In this document: positions 34,690 through 45,482 of the stretch, piece by piece | How the letters are laid out: each line of letters opens with the position of its first letter | Numbering within the stretch: position 1 is the stretch's first letter | Notes under the pieces: generated by a model | The model's database searches: none | Told to the model about the DNA's origin: nothing | The model's input: the letters and a program-made list of their open reading frames with translations, nothing else | Program-made: the position numbers and the translations under genes | Origin: Lentinus brumalis | Taxonomy: Eukaryota; Basidiomycota; Agaricomycetes; Polyporales; Polyporaceae | Direction of reading: 5' to 3' | Length of the DNA: 64,000 nt | Assembly: GCA_001792895.1 (NCBI GenBank) | Contig: MARA01000004.1 | Location: 2,542,001-2,606,000, forward strand

Positions 34690-36120
34690 ATGTCTGCTTG
34701 GAACGTGTCTGTGCTTACTGGCGCCACGTCGGACACTGAGCCGACTCTACTCGTGAACTTCGGTACCGCCAAGTACATCTTCAATGCAAGCGAGGGAATG
34801 GGGCGTGCATGGCTGCAGAGCCACCATTCTATCAGGAAGACGAAGGGGCTTTTTGTGACCGCTGCTGGGACGCATAGGTGCGGTGGGGTGCCAGGTACGT
34901 GTTCATCCCATGCGCGTCGTGTGGACGTCCGGTCTGTGGCTACAGCTCATCGACCCGCCGAGCGAACGCGAGGCGTCCCTCGTCTCCATGTACAATCGAC
35001 GTGACGCTGATATGCCGTGTCTATAGGCCTGTTGATGTTGTGCGCAGACGCGGCAGTGCCTGCAATCGACATTGTGGGCCCGTATGGTCTTATGCACTAC
35101 CTCGCCACGATGCGCAGCTACACATACCGGTTCGTGACTCCTACTATATCTCTGTTGCAAGATTATCAAGCGTGTGTGTAGTTCGACTATGGTTGTCAAG
35201 GCAGTCGAGGCACCAACCGCTGTGGTCAGTGCACAACCGGCCGCTTCGCCCTCCCCGGTCTTCAAGGACGAAAATCTCTCGGTCTATTCGATACCCTTGT
35301 ATCCTTCTGTCGACGGGGTCGATATCGGGGAGCCTTCGGCACGCCCACTCAAGAGGAAGCGATCGGCCTCTCCTCCCACCGCGTCCAAACGGTCCACTCC
35401 TCCACTCATTGACCGCACTGTTGAGTCCACGTCCCCTGTATCACCTACCCTGTCCGTGCAGGCGCGGAGAGAGAACTTCAACCCAACGAGCCTTACCGGC
35501 GCGGACGCACAGGAATGGCGGAAGCTTATGTTGCAGGAGATGTTCCCGATGCAGCCGCCACCGAAAGCGGACCCATCGACATCGAAGGGGGCGAAGCGGA
35601 GAGCAAACGCACTCCAAGAACCCGCCGACGAGCCGCCGCCGCCGCCGAACATGACGTTCGCTCCTGACCGCAAGTACGCGCGACTGCCCGGTCTTGTCGC
35701 CGGTGGAGGCGTCGATCCTGCGACGTTGCCTACGCTTGGCTACCTGTGCGTCGGTCCAAGTGTACGCGGCAAATTCGACGTCAAGAAGGCTGAGGAACTC
35801 GGTGTTCGCGGGCCTTTGCGCGGGCGCCTGACAAGGGAGAGACGGTTACCTTCGAGGTGGACGATGGGCAGGGTGGGAAGATACAACGCACTGTTCGACC
35901 TGAAGAGTGTGTTGGACCTAGCGAGGCACCACAGGTGAGTCTACTCGCGATGGGCAATGGTTGCACAACTTAATAGTAGTCGCAGGCTGTTCTGATCCTT
36001 GACGTACCGACGCCTGCACACATTCCCTCTCTTCTCGCTTCATTCACCGACTCGCCGTTCTTCGCCAAGTACCGTTCCAAGGACGAGAACATCCGGACGG
36101 AGCATCCGCTGCACGCCGTT
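34690..36120 (+). pseudogene. tRNase Z (long form) N-terminal half, copy A, frameshifted
   Basis: Translates as the N-terminal domain of the long tRNase Z (ELAC2/Trz1), the tRNA 3'-end processing endonuclease: SDTEPTLLVNFGTAKYIFNASEG, KTKGLFVTAAGTHRCGGVPGLLM, IDIVGPYGLMHYLATMRSYTYR, FKDENLSVYSIPLYP and RPEECVGPSEAPQ. It continues through LLASFTDSPFFAKY to EHPLHAV, where similarity stops at 36120. One C is missing at about 35832 compared with copies B and C, shifting the frame within RGRLT. The catalytic C-terminal half (HxHxDH metallo-beta-lactamase motif) is absent. The promoter region is the most diverged of the three copies. Confidence 0.85.
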
Positions 36121-36838
36121 CCTGTGCGTCGTGTGCAGCGTGCTCCCGGTGCGCCAGGCCCGAGTGCGCGTGCGGCGATCCGCGCCGATGCCCGATGCGT
36201 CTGTGCTGCCAGAGAAACAAACGAATCGTTAGGGAGTCACTGGGCAGATCACTGGGCAGACTACTGGGCAGATGGCTGGGCAGCAGTAGCGGTGGTTGGA
36301 ATGGGACAGGAAGTGCGCACAGAAATTGTGTCGCGGGCAGGAGGACGGCAGGAGAACACACATGTACACTCGTCCCAGGAAATATATTTTTCTGCCCCCG
36401 CTGCCCGTATGTCTGTTTTTCTGGGCGTCCTGCCTCTTCTGCATCTCGCCGCTAGAAGCTCGGAGTGCGTCTGCATCTGCGGCTGCGGCTGCTCAGCGCT
36501 CAGCCCGCTGCCTCCGCTCCGTCCCTCCTGCGTCGTCTCGCTGGCACACCTCGAGGTTTCTGGAAATCTCTCGATTGCGTCTAGCTACGCGCAAGTACAC
36601 TACGAGATGCCCTCCGCCGCTCGCTGCTGCTGCTCCTCGCCTGCTCTCTACCCCGCCGTCCGCCGGCCGACATCTCTCGCATCCGCCGCGCTGGCGGTGC
36701 TGGACACCGGCGACGTGCGCGTGGGACGTCCCCTCCGATATCTGCCGGGAAACAAACATCAGTATCCGGAAACCTCGCAGGAGAGCATCACGGATAGCTC
36801 ACGCAAGTCCGGCTGCTGAGCCCGTCATCCCGCTGCCA
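36121..36838 (+). other. Unrelated DNA fused in frame behind the tRNase Z fragment
   Basis: Immediately after EHPLHAV the same frame continues about 230 codons through non-tRNase Z sequence (PVRRVQRAPGAP, a WAD-repeat, then Cys/Ser-rich sequence) to TGA at 36817-36819. Composition and variable short repeats suggest non-genic sequence read by chance. In copies B and C a 14-nt length difference changes the frame and it ends much sooner. Confidence 0.55.
36241..36286. repeat. 12-bp minisatellite, copy-number variable between array copies
   Basis: Three full units of TGGGCAGAnnnn plus a partial unit in copy A; copies B (from 48252) and C have one unit fewer. Read in frame in copy A it gives a W-A-D-x repeat. 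A 7-bp GATGCCC repeat just upstream (36186-36200) also varies: one full unit in A, three in B and C. Confidence 0.85.
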
Positions 36839-38560
36839 GCTTGATCACGGCAACTGTCCCGTTAGGATGTTCCCGGGGCTATGCGGACAGTGCCAGCTAG
36901 ACGACTTGCGTGAAACTGCAGGGCGACGATGGTCAGCCAGCGCGAGCCTGGACACATCAGCGTCGATGACTCACCGGAGGACCATACGCGGCACTTCGTC
37001 TGCCCGCTCGCAACGCGCCGACGCTGCATTCGAAACAGCACCGTCGTACCAGCGTGCAGCGGTCAAATCGTTGCCGGGCAGCCTTCAGGACTGCACGCGA
37101 CCTCGACCGGGCTATTCGAATGGCATGTCCGGATCCCGTGTATGTCGGGTACGCCCGGAACAGCTGAGAAAGAACAGATGTGAGTGCGAATTCTAGTATT
37201 GCCGGGAAAGGAGAGCGACTCACCAATCAAGACGCTATTGCGTCGTCCAGACTCTCTGGCTGGCTTGCCGCTGCCATAGTGCCCGAAGACGGTCTTTCCA
37301 GCAGCCTGAGCAATTACGCGAGTGAGTACTCTCTGTATGTGCGTATATGTCTCAAATTCTGTCCGGAATGCTCACCTGCAATCCTAGAGTGGAGCGCAAG
37401 AGAAGAGTGGCAGCGGACTGCCTGCCCGCTGCTCCGTGCCCGGCCACATCAACAGCGCCATCTTAGGATGCGTCGTTAGCGGCTTCAAAGAGACGAAATG
37501 AAACTCTGTACTTACGAGCTTGCGTGCCATAAGGGAGGCAGAGCAGAACCGCGTTCTGCGGTTCCTGGCCTGCCACTGCACAGATGGGCGCCTGCAGAGA
37601 CAGGCGCGATTCGCCTTCTGCGAAGGCCGCTGCCCGTCTTCCTTTCCCATCCACCATCACCCCGCGCTGCCGGACCGCTCTCCCTCCCTCCCTCCGTCGA
37701 TCTCATGGTCTTCGACGCATACAGCGACGATCTCGCTGCAGCACATTCAGCTGAACTCAACGTAGGTCAGATTCTGGCAGGACTCGTCGACTCAAATCGG
37801 TACGTACCTCTATCTCATCACACCCGGCGACGATGTGCGCATTGTGCGCCGACTTGACGTGCGGAGATCGCGCTGCCAGACTGTCGAGGTCCGAGTCTAG
37901 GTCAGTTGTCGACGACGACGACAGCGGCGGGCAGAAGAGGTGAGTCATACATACCGCGGGATGCTTCAAGGGACGGCGGCGGCGACGGCGACACTGCGTC
38001 TTGTTCGCTGGGCTTGTCTGTGGGCTCGCTGTCTGGGATGGACGCGTTCTGGAAGAGAAAGGTGAGCGTGCGCTTCGATCGCCCTCAACGCGTGACGTCA
38101 TGCATCCGAAAGAGGCAAGTCGCACGGCTGTGAGCGCGGACTGGATGCTCTGTTCGCGTCTTGAACACGGACTTGCTCGTCTTCTGTCGCGATCTGGGCT
38201 TGACGACTTGCTGCTCTGACTTAAGCTTGCTGGCGACTACTGGGAGCGTCTAGACACCGCTGCGCAGGACCTCTGCTCGTCACGGCGTGCTGCTTCTCGA
38301 GCAGACCTCACTGGCAGTCTGCTGCGTCGCAAACCCACGTTAACAATGTACGATCCGACGCTAGGTACGTCCCAATACTTACTTGCGCGAAGTAATAGGT
38401 CCAGGACGCCGTGCGTAGCCCTTTGACCCGCTCTTGCGCTGCTCACAGCGGCGGCAGATGTCTTCGGCAATGTGCACGTCAACGTTGAAAGCGAACAGGT
38501 GAGCAGGTGCACGACGGCCGAGGATGGGAATGATTTACCTCATGCCTCCTCGGCCCCAGA
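36839..38560 (+). other. Exon-like segments, unrecognised (possible gene Y, copy A)
   Basis: A series of open segments bounded by good donor and acceptor sites. Examples are MVSQREPGHISVDDSPEDHT (36929), a segment reading ERLTNQDAIASSRLSGWLA, one reading DLMVFDAYSDDLAAAHSAEL (about 37700), and one reading DYWERLDTAAQDLCSSRRAA joined to AAADVFGNVHVNVESEQ (38236-38500). No family is recognised and no single continuous frame could be established. Copy A has TAG at 38251-38253 where B and C have TGG. The equivalent segments are at about 48850-50525 in B and 61000-62680 in C. Confidence 0.3.
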
Positions 38561-41500
38561 ACTCGTGTTGAGGTGAGGAGACACTGGCTCTTATCCCATG
38601 CGCTGGTTTGCGAACGTTGCCATGCCAAGAGGTCCGTGGCTTACGCAGGGAGCCCGACTGAAGCTTGCCGCGGGAGCTGTTCGTCACCCGGATGGCAGCG
38701 GTTGCCGCCGTAATCCTGTAACCGGCGACGAAGGAAGGTCAGTCAACCCAGGTCGATTGAGATGTATACGCGCAGCAACCGTGACGCGCACCGCGACTAC
38801 GCTCACCTCTAGAGAATCGCGACTTTTGACATGCGTCGACGCGTCGCTGATGTCAATCTTGACGTGGGCATGGGCCACGGAGCTTTGCTTCACGTAGACT
38901 GAATTCCCGAGGCTGAAGAAGATGTGGTGAGTGGATGAGACAGGAGAGGGAAGGCAAAACTGCGTGCTGACCCACGGCGCGGAGGACAGCTGACTAGCAG
39001 TGGGATCTTGAGTCCTGCGCTCGACGGTGCCACGGTGCAGCTGGAGTCGGTAGTGGCGAGGTCGGGAGGTGAATGGTCTCGGCGGTGGGCGGGGACATGG
39101 TGAGTAGTAAGGTTGAAGGAGGAGCCTTGCTGTCGAGTCGAGACTCGACTCATTCTGCCGGTAGATGTCCGAGCTAGGAGGTAAATGATGTGTAATAGAT
39201 CGAGGAGTCAATGCAAGCTGGTTTCCAAAGAGATATACGGAACGTAAGCGTGAGCTAGGTCAGGCTATCTGGATATTCCGTGGGAGCGTGCGGCGCAGAA
39301 TCTCGCCGCAGCTGCTGAAGAGGTTACGTGATAGGTGCAAGGTGCTTCTGTGCATGCACGACACAACGGAGCGCTGGTAGAACTTCCCTAAATCTTTCGA
39401 GGGCAGCTTGGGACTTACGCTAGCCTAGTTCATAGTAGAGACCTGTGTTGCCCTGGTGCTCTACTGCACACAAAGAACTCTCACTCAGACTGAGGCTCAT
39501 TAACTATGGTATACCTCTACAAGACTGCAGGCTTGCAGTATGGCAATGGATGGGATTCTGCTGAATGTGCAGTCCAAGGGAGTGGTTGCCCACGAGCATG
39601 GGACCCTTAGCAACGAGGAATAATACGTACCATGCTTCGAGAAGGTACTGATCGGTACCCACATAAATTCCGCGGATGATGTCGGACCTCGGCCTACCTC
39701 ACGGGAGCTTGCATGCTCTACAGTACTGATTCCTTGTATTGTTCCTGCAAGCTGACAGCCTCTAGCGGTAGTGAGTAGTATGCAGGCAGGAAGGGCATCC
39801 CCATGAGATAAACGGGGATGGTAAGGTTGGCTTCATCCATGGCTCACCACTGCCACGTGGTGTGACTGATGGATGACAAAGGTGTGACTACCCCAGTGTG
39901 CGTTAGCGCTCTCTGCAATGGTGCAGAGGAGGACACTTGTCTAGCATTGCGAGGAGCATAGAAAAAGGCAGTCACCTGTTGTAAATGCTTTGTAGAGCCT
40001 CTCGGGCTGAGAATACCCGGGAGAAGACTGTTAGGGCTCGAGACGAGAGGCCTGGCGTATGGGCGCCAGACAAAGGGTTAATATTCCGTCCCAGGCAGTT
40101 GACGCCGACCTTGCCACCCTGCTCAATCTTACAAAACTATCTCCTCCAGCACCGGGCACAAATCTGAAAAACGGGCCGCAACATATTCTGTCTTTTGGCT
40201 CTCCAACAACTTGCTGCGGGCCGATTCTCGAGATCGGAGGCCGTCGAGATGTAGTTCGATTTGCAAGGCAAAGTCACGCTCCCCCACGTGGCAGTGGTGA
40301 GCCATGGATGAAGCCAACCTTACCTGCTGGATGAGTGGCTCAAGTGCGGTACACAACAGTCCAGACCAATCAGCGGGCGAAGCTGTCATTACAGCCGCCA
40401 GGGGAGCTTCTGACCAACTTGGGCAGCTTCGGCATCTGAAATCAAGGGTAAAGCGGTGTGGCGTGCGACGAGGTCATGCCGGGATCAGGGCCTGGATCAT
40501 TCAGGCCCAGATGGCGGCATGGACATGTCCACGAGAACCTATCAGCTTTTGCTGAATGCTTATCCCTCGCGCATAAAATATCAGTAGCAGCACACAGTGC
40601 TGACATGCAGATACAATGTAGACTATGCTGCACTTACATTGAAGGCAGGCATATGATGCAGGAGCTTGGATGACTGAAGTCTTGAAAGCAGACCCCGAGA
40701 GTTCACAATTTAACAGTGTAAGGATTGGAGGTAAGCCCAGTAGAAAGAGCTGCAGAATGCGAGATCTGCTCCATTATGGCACAGTAAGCTCCTGAAATTG
40801 GGTCGGAGGACGGACGAACGGGAGAAAGAGGCCGGATTCTGCGTCGGGAGACTCGGAGTTGTTGCCAGAAGAGGTGTCGAGCGAAAAAGGCAATGTAAGC
40901 GCTCTTCGAAATCGCGACCTTCGCCAATAGCGCGCGTTCGTGTTCCGCTCGTTCTGCTGTTGCAGACACAGCGCAGCCCAAGGTATTAAGAGTCAACCTA
41001 AAGTAAACTATGTACTAGCTAATACATGGTGCCAGGGGCTGGTAAGACACCCGGAAATTGCAGTATCGTGGCAAGCAACGCTCTGCTCGTAGGCTGCAAG
41101 CCCAGGACATCCGCGCATCGACCGAGGTCTCTTGAATCAAGTCTTCAACTTGTGGCGTCAGCGTCTACAGCCTCGTTACCGCCTGGCTAGCTCTGGATAC
41201 TGCAAGTACACCGAATTGCCCTGGAATGGACGAAACACCGCGGAACGCTCGCTTTCAAGGACCCTGTCCTCGTCCCTTCGTGCGCCGACTGTCCGACAAA
41301 ATTTGGAGCCGGAATACAACCATCAAGTTCTCAGCGCCTCTATTACGTTGAGAAGGCATCTATGCTGAGCCGAGACAGGGTTGTCCGTCTGGAACTGCGC
41401 TAGTCGTTCTGCTCTGTCTGGCTGCGCCTGCCCTCGCCCGGTCTCACCGCTCGCCCTCTGGTTGGTCGGCAACCCCGCATGCTCGTGCGAACCTGGGACA

Positions 41501-41900
41501 TTCAACAAGTTAGAGTTCTGGAGCCCGTGATCGCAGGTCCAGAACGTGTATGTATAAGTATCCCGTCATCTCGACGACTCCTCTCGCGCACCCGTACCCA
41601 TTCCCTCGTGTCCCCTCCCTCATACCCTCCCCCAATACTGGGTGATCTCTTTTTACACACTACTTACTATACATTTTGCTGCTATGTCCCCTCTGTTGTC
41701 TGCCTCTCCTTCGTGCTACGAGATACCTTGTCCCTCTGAGACTTCTACAGTGCGGGCGTACATGTGTAGTCCTGCTTGTACTATCATCACTGTATATCCG
41801 TTTCTTCTCTGAGCTCTCGAGTTACCTCCCCCCTCCTCCTTTCCGACTCCGCATGGTCTATCTCTCTATTTGATCTACTCGCCCTTCTCGTCTCCGAGTC
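38561..41900. other. Non-coding stretch of the unit (copy A), with one inserted element
   Basis: From about 39180 onward there is no convincing gene: AT-richer DNA with short open frames. It contains the 497-bp element at 39824-40320. A 41-kb segment reads GYCKYTELPWNGRNTAERS on the plus strand; its open frame is longer in copy B (to 53025) than in copy A, where an extra base truncates it at about 41368. Confidence 0.45.
39824..40320. mobile_element. 497-bp MITE-like element with perfect 37-bp terminal inverted repeats, TA target duplication
   Basis: The left terminus 39824-39860 (AGGTTGGCTTCATCCATGGC...) is the exact reverse complement of the right terminus 40284-40320. TA flanks both ends (39822-39823, 40321-40322). 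Copies B (around 51832) and C (around 63986) have the uninterrupted target GGATGGTACCTGCTGG, so insertion boundaries and the TA duplication are read directly from empty sites. There is no coding frame of note, so it is non-autonomous, presumably moved by a Tc1/mariner-type or other TA-targeting transposase elsewhere in the genome. The perfect termini indicate a recent insertion. Confidence 0.93.
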
Positions 41901-43831
41901 ATGGATCATAGTGCCAGCTCCTCCACTCTTCCCCGCTACTCCCTCTATTCGCATGCCGGAAAGCTGACCGGTGAGTTCGTGCTCATCGTCACATATACTA
42001 CAGCTTTGCTGAACGTCTGTTACAGCTTCAAATCTCGACACAATGCTTGCAAGAGGTACGCCTTCTACCAGATTCATTCGTTGATCGCTGGACTAACATC
42101 ACCATCTCCGTAGTCTAAACAGGGCTACTCGAGCGACGAAGTACTGTCGTCCTCCAGTTTCCTCGCCTTCGCTGATCTCATGCTCGTTCTAGCTGGCCGT
42201 GCCCGGCCTTCGTACCTCCCAGCCTTACCCGATTACACGCAGAGTGTACCACGGCATGTCGCAAGGTGAGCGCAACATTGTTCGTCTATTCGCGGTCCAC
42301 CTAGCTAACCAACATCTATCAGAACCTCGTCATATACTGCTCTCGAACTACCAAGATAGACTTCTGTTACGAGCTATGCCTCGACCAGGCAGCTTTGCAT
42401 GTCCGTGGCTTACCGCTCCGAGTATTGGAACAGCGCTGACGCGCTTCGCACAGATGGGCCGCCAGACGAATGCCTGTCGACTTGACAACTACTTCACAAC
42501 TCTCACTGGAAGGTACGCCGACTCGTACAAGCTCTTTAACGACTTCTATGCCTGACATTGACGTATTCAAGCCTTCAATATGCCCGTCGTGCTTGCTATA
42601 CATGGTGAGCATTGGTTCGTTTGGGTCTGCGCACCAGGCCGGCCCGCAGCGACTGACTTCACGACCGTTGCAGCTCTGTCCACTGGCAGAACATTCGAGC
42701 CATGACTGACGAGCAGATCTGTCAGTAACTCGATAGAACGTACTTGCAACGGACTTGCCGGTCGACTCCAAGGACGACTGCCAGAATCGTGCACGGCCGC
42801 TCTCGCAGCACTGCAAGGATCTGCCGGCCATGCTTCGGGCGAATGATGCGACGGTGAGTCGCACGAGCCTTTCACGGACTTTGTGCACGCTGACGGTTGC
42901 TCCTTTCATTGCAGCCGCTTTCGATAACTCAGCCTCGCAAGTCGCAGGCTCGTGTATCGCGCCCTGTGCGACTTCGGACTCACTGGCAGTCGCGAAGATC
43001 GCTATCTCCACACGCCGGGCGAGCATGTCCGCCAGCTCAAGGTAACATCACATTCGATTTCATGCGGCACAGGCTGACATGAGGCTTTGACAGGGCTCGG
43101 ACGACAGCCCACGCCGACTGCACGAACGGCAGAGGTAAGTCTGGTTCATAGTATTCTGCGGTGATCTGTCTACTGACTGCGAGTACTGCAGGTTCTCGGC
43201 ACTTCATGCGCCGGGAGGCATCCAGCCTCCCGCCACGCCCGGTGTGCGTAATCACGCCGTCAAGATTCTGCACATCTCGGACCAGCCACCGCCCCGACCA
43301 GCCCGTGTCCAAGCGCGTCCCGCCACACGCAAGCAGTCCGGCAAGCAAGATCTATTGGTGAGTAATCGCTGTTAGGTACATTATAGCGGCCTCCGTGCTC
43401 GAGTGTCGCCGACATAGAGACTTGCTTTGCCCGTCTTCCCGCCCCCGCGCCGGCTTGCGCTGCGTCGCAGATGCCCGGAGCACGCTCTGCGTCTGCGGTG
43501 CGCTCCGGACCTCTGTGTCCAGTGTCGGTTTCTGCTTCGTGAGTCTGTCCGCCAGGCGGCGTGTTTCGACTCGGTTTGGCCAGTACTGGCTTCGTATGTT
43601 GCTCCGGAGTCCGGGGAGTGGGACGCTCTCGTGCTCTTGTTCGAGATTGCGGGCTGCTTGCACGCAGGTGTCAGCAGACGTGTGCAGTGCGCAATGCGCA
43701 CGAGTTTCCGGGTCTTCTTGTTTCCGCGTGGCGTTACGGAGCTTCGAGTCGACGCCGTCCGGCAGGATTGGCGAGTTCTTGCCGTCGACGGTGTCGCTGT
43801 GAGAGTTTGGGTACCGCACATGTTTGGTTGA
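41901..43831 (+). CDS. Unrecognised multi-exon gene X, copy A
   Basis: At least nine GT-AG introns of about 50-80 bp separate segments that can be joined in one frame from about 42310 onward: NLVIYCSRTTKIDFCYELCL, then RQTNACRLDNYFTTLTG, SLQYARRACYTCSVHWQNIR, LVYRALCDFGLTGSREDRYL, GSDDSPRRLHERQRFSALHA, KILHISDQPPPRP, and a last exon from about 43422 ending RVWVPHMFG-stop at 43831. The middle is rich in Cys pairs (FCYELC, ACYTC), hinting at metal binding, but no known zinc-finger pattern is matched. The first exons (from ATG 41901) do not join cleanly, so the start is unknown. No function can be assigned. Confidence 0.4.
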
Positions 43832-44630
43832 GCCGGAGAGCCGGGCAGTTCTATTGCCCGGGGCATGCACCTCACGGGCGGTTGGGAGCGTGTCTTGACG
43901 GTGTGCGCGCCGTGAACTGCGCCGTTCCGTCGCATGCCGCACCGTCGAACGCAGCGAAGATGGTCGCGGGCTTCGTTTCAGGACGTCCGTGCAGAGTTCC
44001 GACTAAGGGGAGAACGTGAGCATGACACGCAGAGATGGCCGGGCAGAGCGGACGCACCCATGCTGAGAGCTCGCACCTTGTCCCGGAGTATACGCACGCG
44101 TCCGGCGCGGTTGAGACCGAGTGCCCGAGCTCAGTTGAGTCTGAGATAGCAGACGGCGCGGGCGGTTGATGCTCGGTCGTCGAGATACGGCCGGTCGGTC
44201 CTCCTGCCCGCGGAGGCAGTCGACGGCGTCGAGGTCGATGTTGAGGAGTCGCCTTCCAGCTGCCAAAGCGTGTTAGGCGGAGTCGTGAGTACCACAGCCT
44301 TCCCCCGGAGTGATTTGGAGGCAGCCGGGGAGACGTACCGGCCGGGAGAGCGGTGGCGAGTCCGGGGCAGCGCACTGGCACGAACGCGACATTCGCGACC
44401 TCCTCGGATCCGCGCGAAACAGCCTTGATTCAATGCGCTAGTGTTCGCGTAGCCGGGTCAACCGGTTTCGTGGAGATCCGGGGAGGGACCGCCGAGATAC
44501 GGCCTGAACACTGACCTGGCGGGCAACCCGCTCGGGCTGGCCCGCGGACTCGATTTTCAAACCGGCCGTACCGGTGCGCAAGGTGGTCGCACATAGTCTC
44601 GAGGACTATACGCCGCGTTCGATGTGTTTT
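43832..44630. other. GC-rich region downstream of gene X (copy A), no gene recognised
   Basis: Open frames run through on both strands because stops are rare in this GC-rich DNA. None looks like a known protein. The sequence is almost identical to 55352-56150 in copy B. Confidence 0.4.
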
Positions 44631-44685
44631 GCGGCCGTCCGGGTGCGGTGCGCGAGCGGGAGAGTCGGCGAGAATGGGCGGGCGG

Positions 44686-44712
44686 CGAATGTGCAATGAA
44701 ATCGCACATTCG
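44686..44712. other. Hairpin 1 of the ~320-bp subrepeats (copy A)
   Basis: Perfect 9-bp stem CGAATGTGC / GCACATTCG around a 9-nt loop AATGAAATC. Compared with hairpin 2 the fifth base pair is T-A instead of A-T. Confidence 0.85.
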
Positions 44713-45004
44713 AGCGGTTTTGAGACCTGCTCGGATCCGCGCGAGACGGACTGGGTTGGACAGAAAACGTCCAACGTAGGCCGTAGGGCCGTGTTTGACG
44801 GCGAGTGCGAGAACCGGGAGTGATACGGGGGTTCGAGTGACGGGAGTGACCGCTGGCCACGGTGATGACGAGATGGCAGAACTCGTCCGGGCGGCGCGCA
44901 GCGTCGTCGTGCACACGCTAGAGGACCAGTACGGAACATATAAGTTGTCCGCCAGCCGTCTGGGTGCGGGACGGCCGGGAGAGTCGGCGCGAGCGGGCGG
45001 GCGG

Positions 45005-45031
45005 CGAAAGTGCAATGAAATCGCACTTTCG
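45005..45031. other. Hairpin 2 of the ~320-bp subrepeats (copy A)
   Basis: Perfect 9-bp stem CGAAAGTGC / GCACTTTCG with the same loop AATGAAATC. Confidence 0.85.
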
Positions 45032-45328
45032 ACCGATTTACAGACCCGCCCGGATCGACGCGAGATGGTGCTGGGTGGGCGGAAACGTTCAACGTAGCCC
45101 ATAGCACCCGGTTTGACGGTGAGAGGGTGCGATTGGGGGGAGATACGGCGGTTCGAGCATGCGGAGGTGCCCGCGGGCCGCGGTGACGACGAGGTTTGGG
45201 AACTCGTCCGCGCAGCGCGCAGCTCGGCCGTTCATAGGCGGGAGGACTGGTGCAGCACTTTTGAGGTGTCTGCCGGCCGTCCGGAGGCGGAGGACGTGTG
45301 GGAGAGTCGGCGGGAGCGGGCGGGGCGG

Positions 45329-45355
45329 CGAAAGTGCAATGAAATCGCACTTTTG
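45329..45355. other. Hairpin 3 of the ~320-bp subrepeats (copy A)
   Basis: Stem CGAAAGTGC / GCACTTTTG with loop AATGAAATC. One pair is changed to a G-T (G-U) pairing, so the stem can still form as RNA. Confidence 0.8.
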
Positions 45356-45482
45356 GCCGATTTTGAGACCCGCTCGGATCGACGCGAGAGGTAAACGCTT
45401 TGATAAGAAACGTTCAGCGTAGCTTGTAGCACTTGGTTGGAGGGTGATAGGGCGGGAACTGGATGTGCTAGGGCGGTTCGAG

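Larger units (their letters stand above)
44631..45482. repeat. Three ~320-bp direct subrepeats, copy A
   Basis: Direct repeats start at about 44631, 44951 and 45272 (periods 320 and 321; the third is partial). They share GGAGAGTCGGCG, the hairpin core GTGCAATGAAATCGCAC, ACGTTCAACGTAG-like and GACGACGAG...GAACTCGTCC blocks, and are perhaps 75-80 percent alike by eye. The repeat length is not a multiple of three, so a common coding frame is unlikely. Confidence 0.9.

Noticed and set aside
43352..43942. 196- and 184-codon minus-strand frames opposite the last exon of gene X
   Set aside because: The plus-strand frame joins to upstream exons by consensus splice sites; the minus frames do not connect to anything.
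44430..45350. A 306-codon open frame on the minus strand across the ~320-bp subrepeats
   Set aside because: The repeat period is not a multiple of three, and equivalent frames in copy B are broken at different points. It is best explained as stop-poor GC-rich repeat DNA.
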